Shown: positions 53,329-62,364, counted from the first letter of the stretch. The stretch: DNA of 64,000 nt from JBDRTU01 sp043823825 (GCA_043823825.1 JBDRTU010000026.1:1-64000); one strand, 5' to 3'. Notes: generated from the sequence alone by a model not told the origin. Made by a program: numbers and translations.

Positions 53329-54543
53329 ATGAAATTTTCCTACAGCGCAAGAACTAAGACTGGAGAAATTAAACAAGGAGAAGTAGACCTTGCTTCCGAG
53401 TCTCAACTAGCTGACTACTTGCGTAATCGGGATTTACTATTAACTAAAGCTACAGCGCAAACTGAGGAGGCTAAACATAAAACTTTGAAAGCTATTTTAA
53501 ATTGGCAGCGGATTAGAGCGATTGATAAGATTTTCTTTACTCAAAACCTACACGTAATGCTTAAGGCTGGTTTAACTGTTACAGCTTCTCTTAAAACCTT
53601 AGCAGAGCAAACTTCCAACAAACGCTTTAAAAATATTCTTGAAGAAATAAGGCTTAATGTGGAAAAAGGTCTTACTTTATCCGACGCCTTAAGCTCATAT
53701 CCGAAAGTTTTTTCTGAGCTCTTTATTAATATGGTACGCGCGGGCGAAAAAAGTGGTAAACTAGAAGAAGTACTTGTGCAAATTACCAACCAGCTCCGTA
53801 AAAGTCATAGTTTGATTAGTAAAGTGCGTGGCGCCTTAACCTATCCCACTATTGTCATTATTGCTATGGTAGGAATCGGCATCACTATGATTGTCTTTGT
53901 CATCCCTCAAATCACTGCGATTTTTAAAGAGGTTGATGCTGCCCTACCATTGCCTACGCGTGTATTAATCAAAACCAGTGAAATTGTAGTAACTCAAGGA
54001 CTTTGGTTAATTTTAGCAGCGATTCTCTTGATTGTCGGGTTCATTTACGCGATTCACACTGTTCGAGGTAAAAAAGTTTGGCACACCCTACTACTTAAAC
54101 TTCCCTTAGTTAATAATATCTTTAAACAAATCAATCTTGCAAAATTTTCACGAACCTTTTCCTCGCTTTTAAAAACAGATATACCAATTGTTCAAACCTT
54201 TCAAATTACTGCCACCACCCTAGGTAATGTTCGCTACCGCCAACTGGTGCTAGAGGCTGCTAATCAAGTAAAAAGCGGTACTGCTGTGTCCCAGGCCATT
54301 GGAACTAATCACCAACTCTTTCCTCCTTTAGTTATCCAAATGGTTTCAGTGGGCGAAGAAACCGGTACTTTAGACTCGGTGCTAGACGAATTAGCAAACT
54401 TCTACGAGGAGGAAGTTGACCGCATAATGAATAACCTTTCCACTATTATTGAGCCGGTCCTAATGTTAATTCTTGGTACCGCTGTTGGTTTCTTCGCTGT
54501 TTCAATTATTTTGCCAATGTACAGCCTAACTGAACAAATATAA
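53329..54543 (+). CDS. pilC: type IV pilus inner-membrane platform protein PilC (GspF family)
   Basis: A 404-residue protein with two GspF domains (about 65-190 and 270-395), three helices, and family marks FFTQNLHVMLKAGLT and the repeat AKFSRTFSSLLKTDIPIV. VGEETGTLDSVLDELANFYEEEVD near the end is the usual closing motif. It couples PilB to the growing pilus. Confidence 0.95.
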   Translation: MKFSYSARTKTGEIKQGEVDLASESQLADYLRNRDLLLTKATAQTEEAKHKTLKAILNWQRIRAIDKIFFTQNLHVMLKAGLTVTASLKTLAEQTSNKRFKNILEEIRLNVEKGLTLSDALSSYPKVFSELFINMVRAGEKSGKLEEVLVQITNQLRKSHSLISKVRGALTYPTIVIIAMVGIGITMIVFVIPQITAIFKEVDAALPLPTRVLIKTSEIVVTQGLWLILAAILLIVGFIYAIHTVRGKKVWHTLLLKLPLVNNIFKQINLAKFSRTFSSLLKTDIPIVQTFQITATTLGNVRYRQLVLEAANQVKSGTAVSQAIGTNHQLFPPLVIQMVSVGEETGTLDSVLDELANFYEEEVDRIMNNLSTIIEPVLMLILGTAVGFFAVSIILPMYSLTEQI

Positions 54544-54546
54544 TTT

Positions 54547-55614
54547 ATGTTGTTTAATTCCCAACTCAATATTATTGGCCTTGATATTAGTGAGCGATCA
54601 TTGAAAGCTTTCCAGTTTAGTAAGGGTTTCCAGGGCCGTTGTAAATTACAAGCGGCTAGTGATGTGGAGCTTGTAAGTGGAATTATTAAAGATGGACAAA
54701 TTGTAGAACCTGAAAATATGGTACAGGCAATAAAACAATTATTAGCATACCCCAAAAAAGGGAACTTCATCGGTCATCATGTTGTTGCCTGTTTACCGGA
54801 AACCAAAACCTTTATTAAAATGATTGATATCCCACCAATGTCTCGCGAAGAAATTGCCGAAGCGATAAAATGGGAAGCTGAACATCATATACCTATACCG
54901 ATCGCAGAAACATATTGGGATTGGGAGTTGGTAAAAAAAAGAGCTGACGAAAAACGTTTACCAATCTTATTAGGAGTAGCGCCAAAAGAACTAGTTGATA
55001 ATTATACCCAAGTACTTAATGATGCAAATCTGGTAACAGTGGCTTTAGAAATAGAGGCTATGTCACTAGTTCGCTCCTTGATAAATAATGCTAACGAGCA
55101 AAGAAATGAAGCAACGATGATTATAGATCTAGGTTATAGCAGAACTAGTTTATGTGTTTACGATCGTGACACCATCCAGTTTACCGTTAACGTACCAATC
55201 TCAGGTAGCAAAATGACTCAAGAAATATCTAAAACTTTAAGCTTAACTGAAGTAGAGGCAGAAAAGGCTAAAATAATTTGCGGTTTTGATCCTAAAAAAT
55301 GCCGTGGCGCTATGCAACAAATACTCAACCGCGAAATTGATCATTTGATTAAGAGAATTAAGGAAACATTTAGTTTTTACCATGAACACTTTCCTCAAAG
55401 TGACCCAATAAAAAAAATTACCCTTTGTGGGGGAGGCGCCAACTTTAAATTGATTGATTCTTACTTAGCTCAAGCTTTAGATATGAAAGTGGTACGTGGC
55501 AATCCTTGGTGTAATATCTTGGGCCTCGCTCCGCCTTTTAGTTCATCTATTATGCTGTCTTATACTACTGCCATTGGCCTAGCTTTAAGGCCGGTAGCGA
55601 TTACTTATGCTTAA
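54547..55614 (+). CDS. pilM: type IV pilus assembly protein PilM
   Basis: A 355-residue actin-like ATPase. The phosphate 1 region is GLDISERSLKAFQF near 11-24, ATMIIDLGYSRTSLCVYD is phosphate 2 and ITLCGGGANFKLIDSYLA is the adenosine motif. PilM binds the N-terminus of PilN on the cytoplasmic side. It overlaps pilN by 8 bases. Confidence 0.93.
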   Translation: MLFNSQLNIIGLDISERSLKAFQFSKGFQGRCKLQAASDVELVSGIIKDGQIVEPENMVQAIKQLLAYPKKGNFIGHHVVACLPETKTFIKMIDIPPMSREEIAEAIKWEAEHHIPIPIAETYWDWELVKKRADEKRLPILLGVAPKELVDNYTQVLNDANLVTVALEIEAMSLVRSLINNANEQRNEATMIIDLGYSRTSLCVYDRDTIQFTVNVPISGSKMTQEISKTLSLTEVEAEKAKIICGFDPKKCRGAMQQILNREIDHLIKRIKETFSFYHEHFPQSDPIKKITLCGGGANFKLIDSYLAQALDMKVVRGNPWCNILGLAPPFSSSIMLSYTTAIGLALRPVAITYA

Positions 55615-56143
55615 ATTAAATCTAATCAGTCCTGAACAAAAAAAATACCTGCGTATGGAGCTTATTTATCTATCGCTACGGGCTGTAATTTGGTTAGTTT
55701 TAATCTTTACTCTAGTTATGGCGGCTACCTTTTTATCAGCTCGTATCATGTTAGAGGAAAATAATGCTACTTTGATTACCGAATCTACTTTGGTTACTCA
55801 ACGAAATTTAAGTATTGACCGAGAGGTAGCAACTATTAATTCTTCTTTAAAAGAGATTGCCTCTATCCAAAAAGATTTTGTTAAGTGGTCGGCATTTTTA
55901 GTCAACTTTACCGCTATTATCCCTCCAAACGTTACCATTAATTCATTAGCTCTCGAAAAGGGAGCTCAGTCTTTAACTTTGCAGGGCACGGCCGCCACCA
56001 GAGACGAATTTCTCTTACTGAAAAATAACTTAGAGCAACTCCCTTATTTAAGTGAGGTTAATAGTCCAATTACTAATTTGCTTCTTAAACAAAATTTAGA
56101 TTTTCAATTTACTGCCAAAATTAATTTTGATCTTCTACCCTAG
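55607..56143 (+). CDS. pilN: type IV pilus assembly protein PilN
   Basis: A 178-residue bitopic protein. The short cytoplasmic start MLKLNLISPEQKK matches the PilM-binding 'NLLP' type motif (NLIS here), then one helix at about 24-46 and a ferredoxin-like external domain (INSLALEKGAQSLTLQGTA). It pairs with PilO to form the alignment complex. Confidence 0.88.
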   Translation: MLKLNLISPEQKKYLRMELIYLSLRAVIWLVLIFTLVMAATFLSARIMLEENNATLITESTLVTQRNLSIDREVATINSSLKEIASIQKDFVKWSAFLVNFTAIIPPNVTINSLALEKGAQSLTLQGTAATRDEFLLLKNNLEQLPYLSEVNSPITNLLLKQNLDFQFTAKINFDLLP

Positions 56144-56150
56144 GATTAAT

Positions 56151-56717
56151 ATGCTTTCTCACACCAGCAAACCTCAGCATAAAATAACAGCTAGTTTGGT
56201 AACCACTCTAGTAATAGTTATTGCTTTAGTTGCTTTTATCATTTGGCCCAGCTTTACCCGAATCAAAGAGTTGCGCGGCAATATTATGGATCAGCGCGTT
56301 GAATTAGAAAGAATTTATCTACAAGGACAAAGTTTAAAAAAAACTGTTGAGCAGTATCAAGAAATTAAATCAACTATTTCTCTGCTTAATAGTGTCTATA
56401 TTAAAGAGGGGAAAGAACTAGCATTAATCGAATCCTTAGAACAATTAGCTGAACAACAATCTATTGATCAAGATATCAAACTGGCCACTATTGATCCTAA
56501 TAAAAATCAGGGTAAGCTTCTACCATTACAATTAACAATCACTGGCAATTTTAATGATTTAATAACTTATCTGGCTGGCTTAGAAAGTCTGAGTTATTAC
56601 TTAAATATTACCACTCTAAGAATCTCGGCTGGATCTTCTTTAGGTACCCAATTTAATAACACTAACAATACTTCCATCACCGCTTTACTAGTGGCTAATT
56701 CTTATTACGAACCATGA
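56151..56717 (+). CDS. pilO: type IV pilus assembly protein PilO
   Basis: A 188-residue bitopic protein with one helix at about 17-37, a coiled coil (LRGNIMDQRVELERIYLQGQ) and an external domain with LPLQLTITGNFNDLITYLAGLE, typical of PilO. The ATG at 56151 is preceded by AGGA, which favours it over a TTG 24 bases upstream inside pilN. It overlaps the next gene by 4 bases. Confidence 0.85.
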   Translation: MLSHTSKPQHKITASLVTTLVIVIALVAFIIWPSFTRIKELRGNIMDQRVELERIYLQGQSLKKTVEQYQEIKSTISLLNSVYIKEGKELALIESLEQLAEQQSIDQDIKLATIDPNKNQGKLLPLQLTITGNFNDLITYLAGLESLSYYLNITTLRISAGSSLGTQFNNTNNTSITALLVANSYYEP

Positions 56718-57046
56718 TGTTTAAATTTTTCGCTACCATTAAAAAAATCCCTCCAACACTACTTTATAAACTGGTGCCAATAGTTATTATTCTAGCTATC
56801 CTTGTTGCATTAGGCTGGTCTGTTATTTTTTTATACTTAAACTTTTACCAAACGCTTACCCAAGCTGAAGAGGTTTCAATATTGCGTAGCCAAGTATCTT
56901 TAAGGACAATAAATCTGAAACTTTATGATCAAGTTTTCTCTGCATTAGCGCATAAAAAGGAATTTGATGCTGAAAAACTAAAAAATCTTAACAACCCTTT
57001 TGCTCGTAAAAGCACTCGGGCCTCAACGCCACTAACAGATCATTAA
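56714..57046 (+). CDS. small bitopic protein of the pilus operon
   Basis: A 110-residue protein with one helix at about 18-42 and a short basic external tail. Its ATGATG start overlaps the pilO stop. Its place suggests a further alignment-complex part (the PilP position), but it lacks a lipobox and the PilP beta domain, so the name is not used. Confidence 0.65.
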   Translation: MMFKFFATIKKIPPTLLYKLVPIVIILAILVALGWSVIFLYLNFYQTLTQAEEVSILRSQVSLRTINLKLYDQVFSALAHKKEFDAEKLKNLNNPFARKSTRASTPLTDH

Positions 57047-57081
57047 GAGAGATGAATCATTAATCTAAACTATAATTTTAA

Positions 57082-57115
57082 AAACAAACCAATTTTTAAA
57101 GGTTTGTTTTTTTTA
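57082..57115. terminator. terminator of the pilus operon
   Basis: Perfect 9-bp stem AAACAAACC/GGTTTGTTT, loop AATTTTTAAA, then seven Ts; A-rich on the left, so it may also serve the convergent gene. Confidence 0.85.
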
Positions 57116-57130
57116 ATAATTAACATTTAT

Positions 57131-57370
57131 TTAAACCGGCTCAACTTGTTTTACTTGCGGCAGTTCTTTTTTTAATGCCTCTTCCAAACCATATTTTAAA
57201 GTTATTTGAGAAATACTGCAGGTGGCACAAGCGCCCTGTAAACTAACTTTTACCACGCCAGTCTTTGTATCCCAGTTAACAAATGTAATATGACCGCCGT
57301 GCCCAGCTATATAAGGCTCGGACTGCGCCAATACTGATTTAATTTTATTAACAATCGCTTGCTTAGTCAT
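57131..57370 (-). CDS. NifU C-terminal-domain (Nfu-type) Fe-S carrier
   Basis: A 79-residue protein consisting of only the Nfu domain, with the cluster-binding CxxC in GACATCSISQITLKYGLEEA near 48-67. Such proteins carry 4Fe-4S clusters to client enzymes. It is far from the SUF operon and stands alone between the pilus operon and a prepilin gene. Confidence 0.92.
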   Translation of the reverse strand: MTKQAIVNKIKSVLAQSEPYIAGHGGHITFVNWDTKTGVVKVSLQGACATCSISQITLKYGLEEALKKELPQVKQVEPV

Positions 57371-57422
57371 AATATAATAATATCACATGGCTATCCACTA
57401 CTTACAACTTAGATTAAATACC

Positions 57423-58013
57423 TTATTCACTATACGGAATACTCCCCCGATCCCCTAGCTTAAAAACAATATCATCGCAATCATAGGCATTAATCCCAAC
57501 TTTATTAGGCCCAAAAGAAATAATGGCTACAATAGCCTTTTCTTCTGTTTTTCCCGGACAACCATGAAAGCGGTAATAATCAGGATCAAACAAATAAGGC
57601 ATGCCCCATGGATCTTTAGTAAATGATAAATAAGGCCCATTCCAGGCTGCGACATCACTATTGGTCCAAGTACATTCCCCGCCCGACCTACCGTCGCCGT
57701 CGTCTGTTTCAGGCCTAGGTGCCTGGGCACTAACCAGTCCTGACTGCCTTTCATTAATACTTACTTCAGGATCAAATACTTCACCTGGCAAACAACCATT
57801 AGGCCATTTGCCAGTGTCGTTTTCTAATAAATAAATGGCAGTAGAAATCTGCTTCATATCAGCTCGAGTTAGTATTTCATAAACCCGACTACGCACTTCT
57901 TGCAAACCCCCCATTTGAATAGTTGCTAAAATTGCGATGATTCCCAGCACTACCAGCAGTTCCACTATTGAAAAACCCTTAATCTGGGTTACTTTATTAT
58001 GCTTACCTAGCAT
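57423..58013 (-). CDS. type IV prepilin-like protein
   Basis: A 196-residue pseudopilin or pilin from the chosen ATG. The leader MLGKHNKVTQIKG is cut before Phe in GFSIVELLVVLGIIAILA, with Glu at mature position 5. The rest holds four cysteines and a PWG..Y block seen in minor pilins and GspG-like proteins. An ORF start 60 bases upstream is possible but would put hydrophobic residues before the leader. It lies opposite in direction to the pilus operon. No prepilin peptidase is in this window. Confidence 0.88.
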   Translation of the reverse strand: MLGKHNKVTQIKGFSIVELLVVLGIIAILATIQMGGLQEVRSRVYEILTRADMKQISTAIYLLENDTGKWPNGCLPGEVFDPEVSINERQSGLVSAQAPRPETDDGDGRSGGECTWTNSDVAAWNGPYLSFTKDPWGMPYLFDPDYYRFHGCPGKTEEKAIVAIISFGPNKVGINAYDCDDIVFKLGDRGSIPYSE

Positions 58014-58100
58014 AACTCTATTGTAACTCAATTTGATGTTAAAAAAAATCATGACTGCTAGCAGACAAATCAAGAATAATGTTATAATTCACTTAAGTCT

Positions 58101-59396
58101 ATGGAAAATCTTCAGCGCTGGTCCAAATACTACCTAAAGATAAGTTATCTCTTTATAATATTGGCGGTTTTGATTTTTGGTATTGCGGCTGGTTTTAGCT
58201 ATGGTTTAAAAATTCAATCACCTCCCGGTAGCGATCCTCATCAAACTTTCTTACTGGAAATCTATGATCAGGTTAAGGCAAACTATTGGGGCGATTTAAC
58301 AGACGAGCAACTGACCAATTCCTTTAGATTAGCTGCTGAGAAATTAACCGGTAAAAAACAAACCTTAAAAACCCCTAATCGCCGTGGGTTGCAAAGCATG
58401 CTTGAGGATATTATTGCTCCCCTGCCGCCTGATCAGAAAAAAGAAATTGCCATTAACATCGGCGACATCGTCTTGGCTAATTTAACACCCTTTGGCCGCA
58501 GCCGCTTATACACTTCAAAAAAAGAACAGGCCTTACAAGATACTATTAGCAATGTGGATCAGAATACTGATTTATATCAGGTGTTGGGTGTTTCAACTTC
58601 GGCTGATCAAAATGAGATAACCCGGGCGTATGAGGAAAAAAAGTCAGAATACGCCGCTAATGACTCGTCCGAAGCCAAAGAAAAGATGGCTACCCTCTCT
58701 CGCGCTTATGAGGCTTTGGGTAATGAATTTTCCAAACAACGTTATGATCAAGTAAAAGCAGAGCCAACCGTGGTGTCTCGCCTGCTAACGCCCGATATTA
58801 TATATTTACAAATTAAAAAAATTGCTCCGGCAACGCCAGCTGAATTCAAAAAATGGGCTGATGATTTAAATAATAAACCGCCGCCAACCTCCCTAATTAT
58901 TGATTTACGAAATAATCTGGGTGGAGACCTAGATACCCTGCCGATATTCACTGGCTTTTGGCTGGGCCAAAACCAATACGCTTTTGAATTGTTTAAACAA
59001 GGCGAAGCTAAACCCATCAAAACTACTACTGCATCGCTCCCTGCTTTATTGGATTTCAAAAAAAATGTAGTTTTAATTAACAATGAAACAAAATCTTCAG
59101 CCGAGGTGTTGGCAGCCATGCTAAAAAAATATAATCTGGCAGTAATAGTGGGAGACAAAACTAAAGGTTGGGGCACGGTAGAAAGCTTTTATCAGCTTAA
59201 AACCCAATTTAATCAAGATGAAACTTACAGCATATTAATGGTGCATAGCGTTACTCTCCGAGATGATGGTCAGCCAATTGAAAGCCGCGGTGTAGAGCCA
59301 GACATTAAAATAACCGACACTAACTGGGAGAAAAAACTGCTAGAATATTACAACTACCAACCATTAATAGACGCTGTAAAGCAAGTAATAAATTAA
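58101..59396 (+). CDS. S41-type protease homologue with J-like domain
   Basis: A 431-residue membrane-anchored protein: helix at 14-33, an S41 N-terminal helical region, a DnaJ-like segment at about 157-216 (YQVLGVSTSADQNEITRAYE, LSRAYEALGN, KQRYDQV), then the C-terminal-processing protease core at about 230-405 (LIIDLRNNLGGDLD, NNETKSSAEVLAAML, GDKTKGWGTVES, SRGVEPDI). The J-like part lacks the HPD triad (EYAAND there), and lies where S41 proteases have a PDZ domain. The catalytic Ser is present, but the usual Lys before Gly in 'T.GKG' is Trp357. Activity is doubtful. Confidence 0.8.
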   Translation: MENLQRWSKYYLKISYLFIILAVLIFGIAAGFSYGLKIQSPPGSDPHQTFLLEIYDQVKANYWGDLTDEQLTNSFRLAAEKLTGKKQTLKTPNRRGLQSMLEDIIAPLPPDQKKEIAINIGDIVLANLTPFGRSRLYTSKKEQALQDTISNVDQNTDLYQVLGVSTSADQNEITRAYEEKKSEYAANDSSEAKEKMATLSRAYEALGNEFSKQRYDQVKAEPTVVSRLLTPDIIYLQIKKIAPATPAEFKKWADDLNNKPPPTSLIIDLRNNLGGDLDTLPIFTGFWLGQNQYAFELFKQGEAKPIKTTTASLPALLDFKKNVVLINNETKSSAEVLAAMLKKYNLAVIVGDKTKGWGTVESFYQLKTQFNQDETYSILMVHSVTLRDDGQPIESRGVEPDIKITDTNWEKKLLEYYNYQPLIDAVKQVIN

Positions 59397-59457
59397 CCAG
59401 CGTACGCTCATTAGCCCTTTCTTTATATTATATAAAGGGTCATTTGTTTTGCTCGGA

Positions 59458-59486
59458 TTGACAAATTACCCTATTTAAGATAAAAG
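59458..59486 (+). promoter_or_regulatory. promoter of the thiolase-fold enzyme
   Basis: TTGACA at 59458-59463, 17-base spacer, TAAAAG at 59481-59486. The leader is about 50 bases with AAGAGGTGA before the ATG. Confidence 0.6.
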
Positions 59487-59544
59487 TAAAGTAATTAAAA
59501 AAACAAAAAAAGCACTTTTACATCAATTTATAAGAGGTGATTTT

Positions 59545-60714
59545 ATGTCAACCAACACGATTCATGTAGGTATTACCGGCATTGGCCATGAAGTTGGCGA
59601 GATTATTGTTACCAACGACGACGTAACTAAAATAGTTGAAAACGCTATCTGCTCCAAAAAAGAACGAGTGCTGGGTACTAGAGAATTAACCAAAGAGGAG
59701 AAAGGTAAATATTTATGCGACCCTGAGTGGTTAGTGAATCACGAATTTTTCGGCAGAGTGCACACGGCTCACACAACCGTCGATCTGGGCGTGGCAGCAG
59801 CCAAAAAAGCCATTGAGATGTCGGGCTGTCGCAAACAAAATATTCAGGCTTTGCTTTTTGGCACAGTGTCACCAAATAGAAACTATTCACCAACCTGCGC
59901 ACAGTTGGCTACTGGTGAGCTCGGTTTGCAAGTCAGAAATGAGCTGGGGTTAAAAAACTTCCTTCCTAGCGATATGCAAAATACTTGTACTACTATTGGC
60001 TCGGTTATTACTTTAGGTTGGTGCCTGATTAAGGCAGGATTTGTTAAACACCTGCTGGTGATCGGCGCTGACAAAATGAGTATAACTGTTGATCCAGCCG
60101 ACCGTAACTTCTATCCCCTGATGGGAGATGCCGGAACAGCCATTATTATGGAAGCAGTAACAGAAAGCAGTGATTCATTCCCCTGGCAGGAAAAATCTTT
60201 CTTTAGCGTTGTAGAACCCTCTGGTGTCAATAATATCATTGCAAAGGCTGGAGGATCAGCCATGCCCTTGACACCAGAAATGATTATTGGGTCGCCGGAA
60301 AATCCTTTAGCCCTTAGACCTGACAAATTATGGCAAGACGGTAAAAAAGTTCACGGGCACATGATTAGATTTTTGTCCGATCCTACAGTGCCGCCGCGTC
60401 AAACTGTTTTTGGTGCCGCTCTTCACCAGGTCGGCTTAACTCTTCAGAAAATTGACGCCATTTACCCTCATCAGGCTAGTGTAAGAATGAACAAAGAGGC
60501 GCTCATTAATCTCAAACAAAAGGGATTTAAAGGCAGAATGTCAGATAATGGCAAAAGATATGGCAATACCACCTCTGCCGCGGTGCTCTTAGGCGCCTCC
60601 CTAGACTCTGAACAAGGTATATTACAAACCGGCCAAACTATTGCCTTGGCGCCTTTTGGTGCCGGTTACACTGCTTGTATTATATTTGTCAACTGGACCG
60701 CCAATATTCCATAA
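59545..60714 (+). CDS. KAS III / HMG-CoA synthase-like thiolase-superfamily enzyme
   Basis: A 389-residue thiolase-fold condensing enzyme. The Cys-His-Asn triad can be read: Cys148 in DMQNTCTTIGS, His309 in IYPHQAS and Asn341 in RYGNTTSAAVLLG. GDAGTAIIME near 194-203 is typical of KAS III. No fatty acid or mevalonate genes are beside it; it is a single-gene unit with its own promoter, GAGGTGA ribosome site and terminator. It could make a starter acyl chain or a 3-hydroxy-3-methylglutaryl-like product; the substrate is not known. Confidence 0.82.
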   Translation: MSTNTIHVGITGIGHEVGEIIVTNDDVTKIVENAICSKKERVLGTRELTKEEKGKYLCDPEWLVNHEFFGRVHTAHTTVDLGVAAAKKAIEMSGCRKQNIQALLFGTVSPNRNYSPTCAQLATGELGLQVRNELGLKNFLPSDMQNTCTTIGSVITLGWCLIKAGFVKHLLVIGADKMSITVDPADRNFYPLMGDAGTAIIMEAVTESSDSFPWQEKSFFSVVEPSGVNNIIAKAGGSAMPLTPEMIIGSPENPLALRPDKLWQDGKKVHGHMIRFLSDPTVPPRQTVFGAALHQVGLTLQKIDAIYPHQASVRMNKEALINLKQKGFKGRMSDNGKRYGNTTSAAVLLGASLDSEQGILQTGQTIALAPFGAGYTACIIFVNWTANIP

Positions 60715-60743
60715 GGTAAATAACCTTACCTCAAACTAAAACC

Positions 60744-60784
60744 AAGCCCTAGCTCGCTTTACTCAGCCTGGGCTTTTTTATTTG
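60744..60784 (+). terminator. terminator
   Basis: AAGCCC...GGGCTT stem with a small internal loop and AGC/GCT-type inner pairing, followed by TTTTATTT. Confidence 0.75.
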
Positions 60785-60849
60785 ATGTAATTATAAACAC
60801 AAATCCGAACCTATTTTGAACAGAACTGATATCTCTCCTCTGTTAATTT

Positions 60850-62106
60850 TTAGATCGTTGGATTAACAACTCTGCCCAAAAATAGGATATTTCCCGTGTC
60901 TTTTTCTTGAATTATAAATATAAATGGATGGTCTGCCCTAAAGACATTTCTCGGCATAGCACTTCTTACCATCCCCACAGCAGTTGCAGCAGCTGCCTCT
61001 GTTCCTTTCTCATCAACTTTAATATATGCTTGATGAATTACAAAATCAATCCAAATTTTTTCTGCTGTAGTCATTCCAGAAAAATCAGCATTTGCTGAAA
61101 AAGCTGTTGGCATTCCTAACGCACCCAAAGTTTCATTCATGAAATATTTAGTATCAAAATCAAATTTAGGAAGTGATATTGAATCCAATTTGGTTTCTTT
61201 CATCTGAGACTTGTATTCATTAAGTTTTTCTGCTGTGAGATTAGACCCTATTGTATCAAGATTATTAGTTGGTAATAATACCAGCATTGAAATTTCATCA
61301 CCTTTGTATGGTAATTCCAAAATTTGTAAATCTTCTGTATCGGAATAGTTAAACCTCGCCTTATCTGGATTCATATTCATCATGGCGGTTTTTACAATAT
61401 TATCAGGAGTTATCTTAAAATCTCCTTCGCGAGTATCAGCCTTATCAAATTCCCATTCCCAAATCCCTTTAAAATAAATTGCATTAGTTAAAACAAGTCT
61501 TGTCATCGCATTAAGAAATCCTGCAGGAATTAAATCTTTAATCTTATTATTTGTTTGTTCTCCTATGAAGCTATTGATAGTCTGCCTTGATTTTTCAGTT
61601 TCTTTAACATAATCCAAATTTGCTGCTTTTCCACCATAATATTTTTCAACCCTGCTTGTATAACCTTCGAGGAAAGGATAATCTTGTTGAACCCATAAAG
61701 CATTCCCGGTTCTAAATTCGTAATCCTTAGCTCCCTTGTTAATTTTATTATAAATTGCAGCAAAATTTGATCTTAAAATATCACTTTCTGGGAAATGATA
61801 AACTGATTTCATTTCATCCGCTGTTTGTCCTTTTGCACCTTCATAAGTCATTGCTAGAGCAGCAGAAATGCTATATGGAGAATAAAAAACATTTCCATTT
61901 TCAGACTTATTTAGTTCGGAATATAAATCAAAAGCAAATTTGTTATTTGCATTAGCTACGTCTTGTATTCCTTGCTGTGTCGAACCAGTATCATTTGCTG
62001 GAGGGGGTTGATTCGGCTGATATGGGAAAAGAAACAATACTGCTGCAGTTGCTACGCCTGCGAACAGAATAATCATCAACGAAATTAATAAAAATTTTTT
62101 GGTCAT
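60850..62106 (-). CDS. membrane-anchored serpin (serine protease inhibitor)
   Basis: A 418-residue serpin. An N-terminal helix at about 5-27 (FLLISLMIILFAGVATAAVL) and a Pro-rich linker lead to a full serpin fold starting FAFDLYSELNKSENGNVFYS. The hinge EKGTEAAAATA at 366-376 has the small residues needed for loop insertion, so it should be inhibitory. The likely cut site is Arg381-Ser382. The C-terminal HPFIFIIQEKDTGNILFLGRV is classic. It would sit outside the cell, tethered to the membrane, trapping trypsin-like proteases. No Shine-Dalgarno site is seen. Confidence 0.95.
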   Translation of the reverse strand: MTKKFLLISLMIILFAGVATAAVLFLFPYQPNQPPPANDTGSTQQGIQDVANANNKFAFDLYSELNKSENGNVFYSPYSISAALAMTYEGAKGQTADEMKSVYHFPESDILRSNFAAIYNKINKGAKDYEFRTGNALWVQQDYPFLEGYTSRVEKYYGGKAANLDYVKETEKSRQTINSFIGEQTNNKIKDLIPAGFLNAMTRLVLTNAIYFKGIWEWEFDKADTREGDFKITPDNIVKTAMMNMNPDKARFNYSDTEDLQILELPYKGDEISMLVLLPTNNLDTIGSNLTAEKLNEYKSQMKETKLDSISLPKFDFDTKYFMNETLGALGMPTAFSANADFSGMTTAEKIWIDFVIHQAYIKVDEKGTEAAAATAVGMVRSAMPRNVFRADHPFIFIIQEKDTGNILFLGRVVNPTI

Positions 62107-62222
62107 ATTTTTTGTTCTTAATAAATTAGTTAATTTTTTTATACTAACTTACTTATAGTCTACCACCCAGATACTTTTTGCAAAACTATCTCATTCAACT
62201 AATCAACGCTAACCTCAAAAAC

Positions 62223-62297
62223 TTATGCGATTTTCTCTTTTTCCTGATATTCTTTTGATAATTCTTGATTATTATATTGTTCAGGATTTTCAAGCAT
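62223..62297 (-). CDS. 24-residue acidic ORF downstream of arsR
   Basis: MLENPEQYNNQELSKEYQEK followed by EKIA and stop. Highly charged and without hydrophobic stretch. It begins 43 bases after a palindrome like the one before arsR. It may be the truncated start of a larger lost gene rather than a working peptide. The rest of 62106-62365 is AT-rich and holds nothing else clear. Confidence 0.25.
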   Translation of the reverse strand: MLENPEQYNNQELSKEYQEKEKIA

Positions 62298-62339
62298 AAT
62301 ATTAAAATTAAATTAGTAAAATTTAAATATCATCATTCT

Positions 62340-62357
62340 CTCATTCGCTCGAATGAG
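62340..62357. promoter_or_regulatory. ArsR-type operator palindrome, downstream copy
   Basis: CTCATTCGCTCGAATGAG, an 18-base imperfect palindrome just after the arsR stop codon. It is the inverted near-copy of 62659-62674. Confidence 0.5.
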
Positions 62358-62364
62358 GTCTAAA

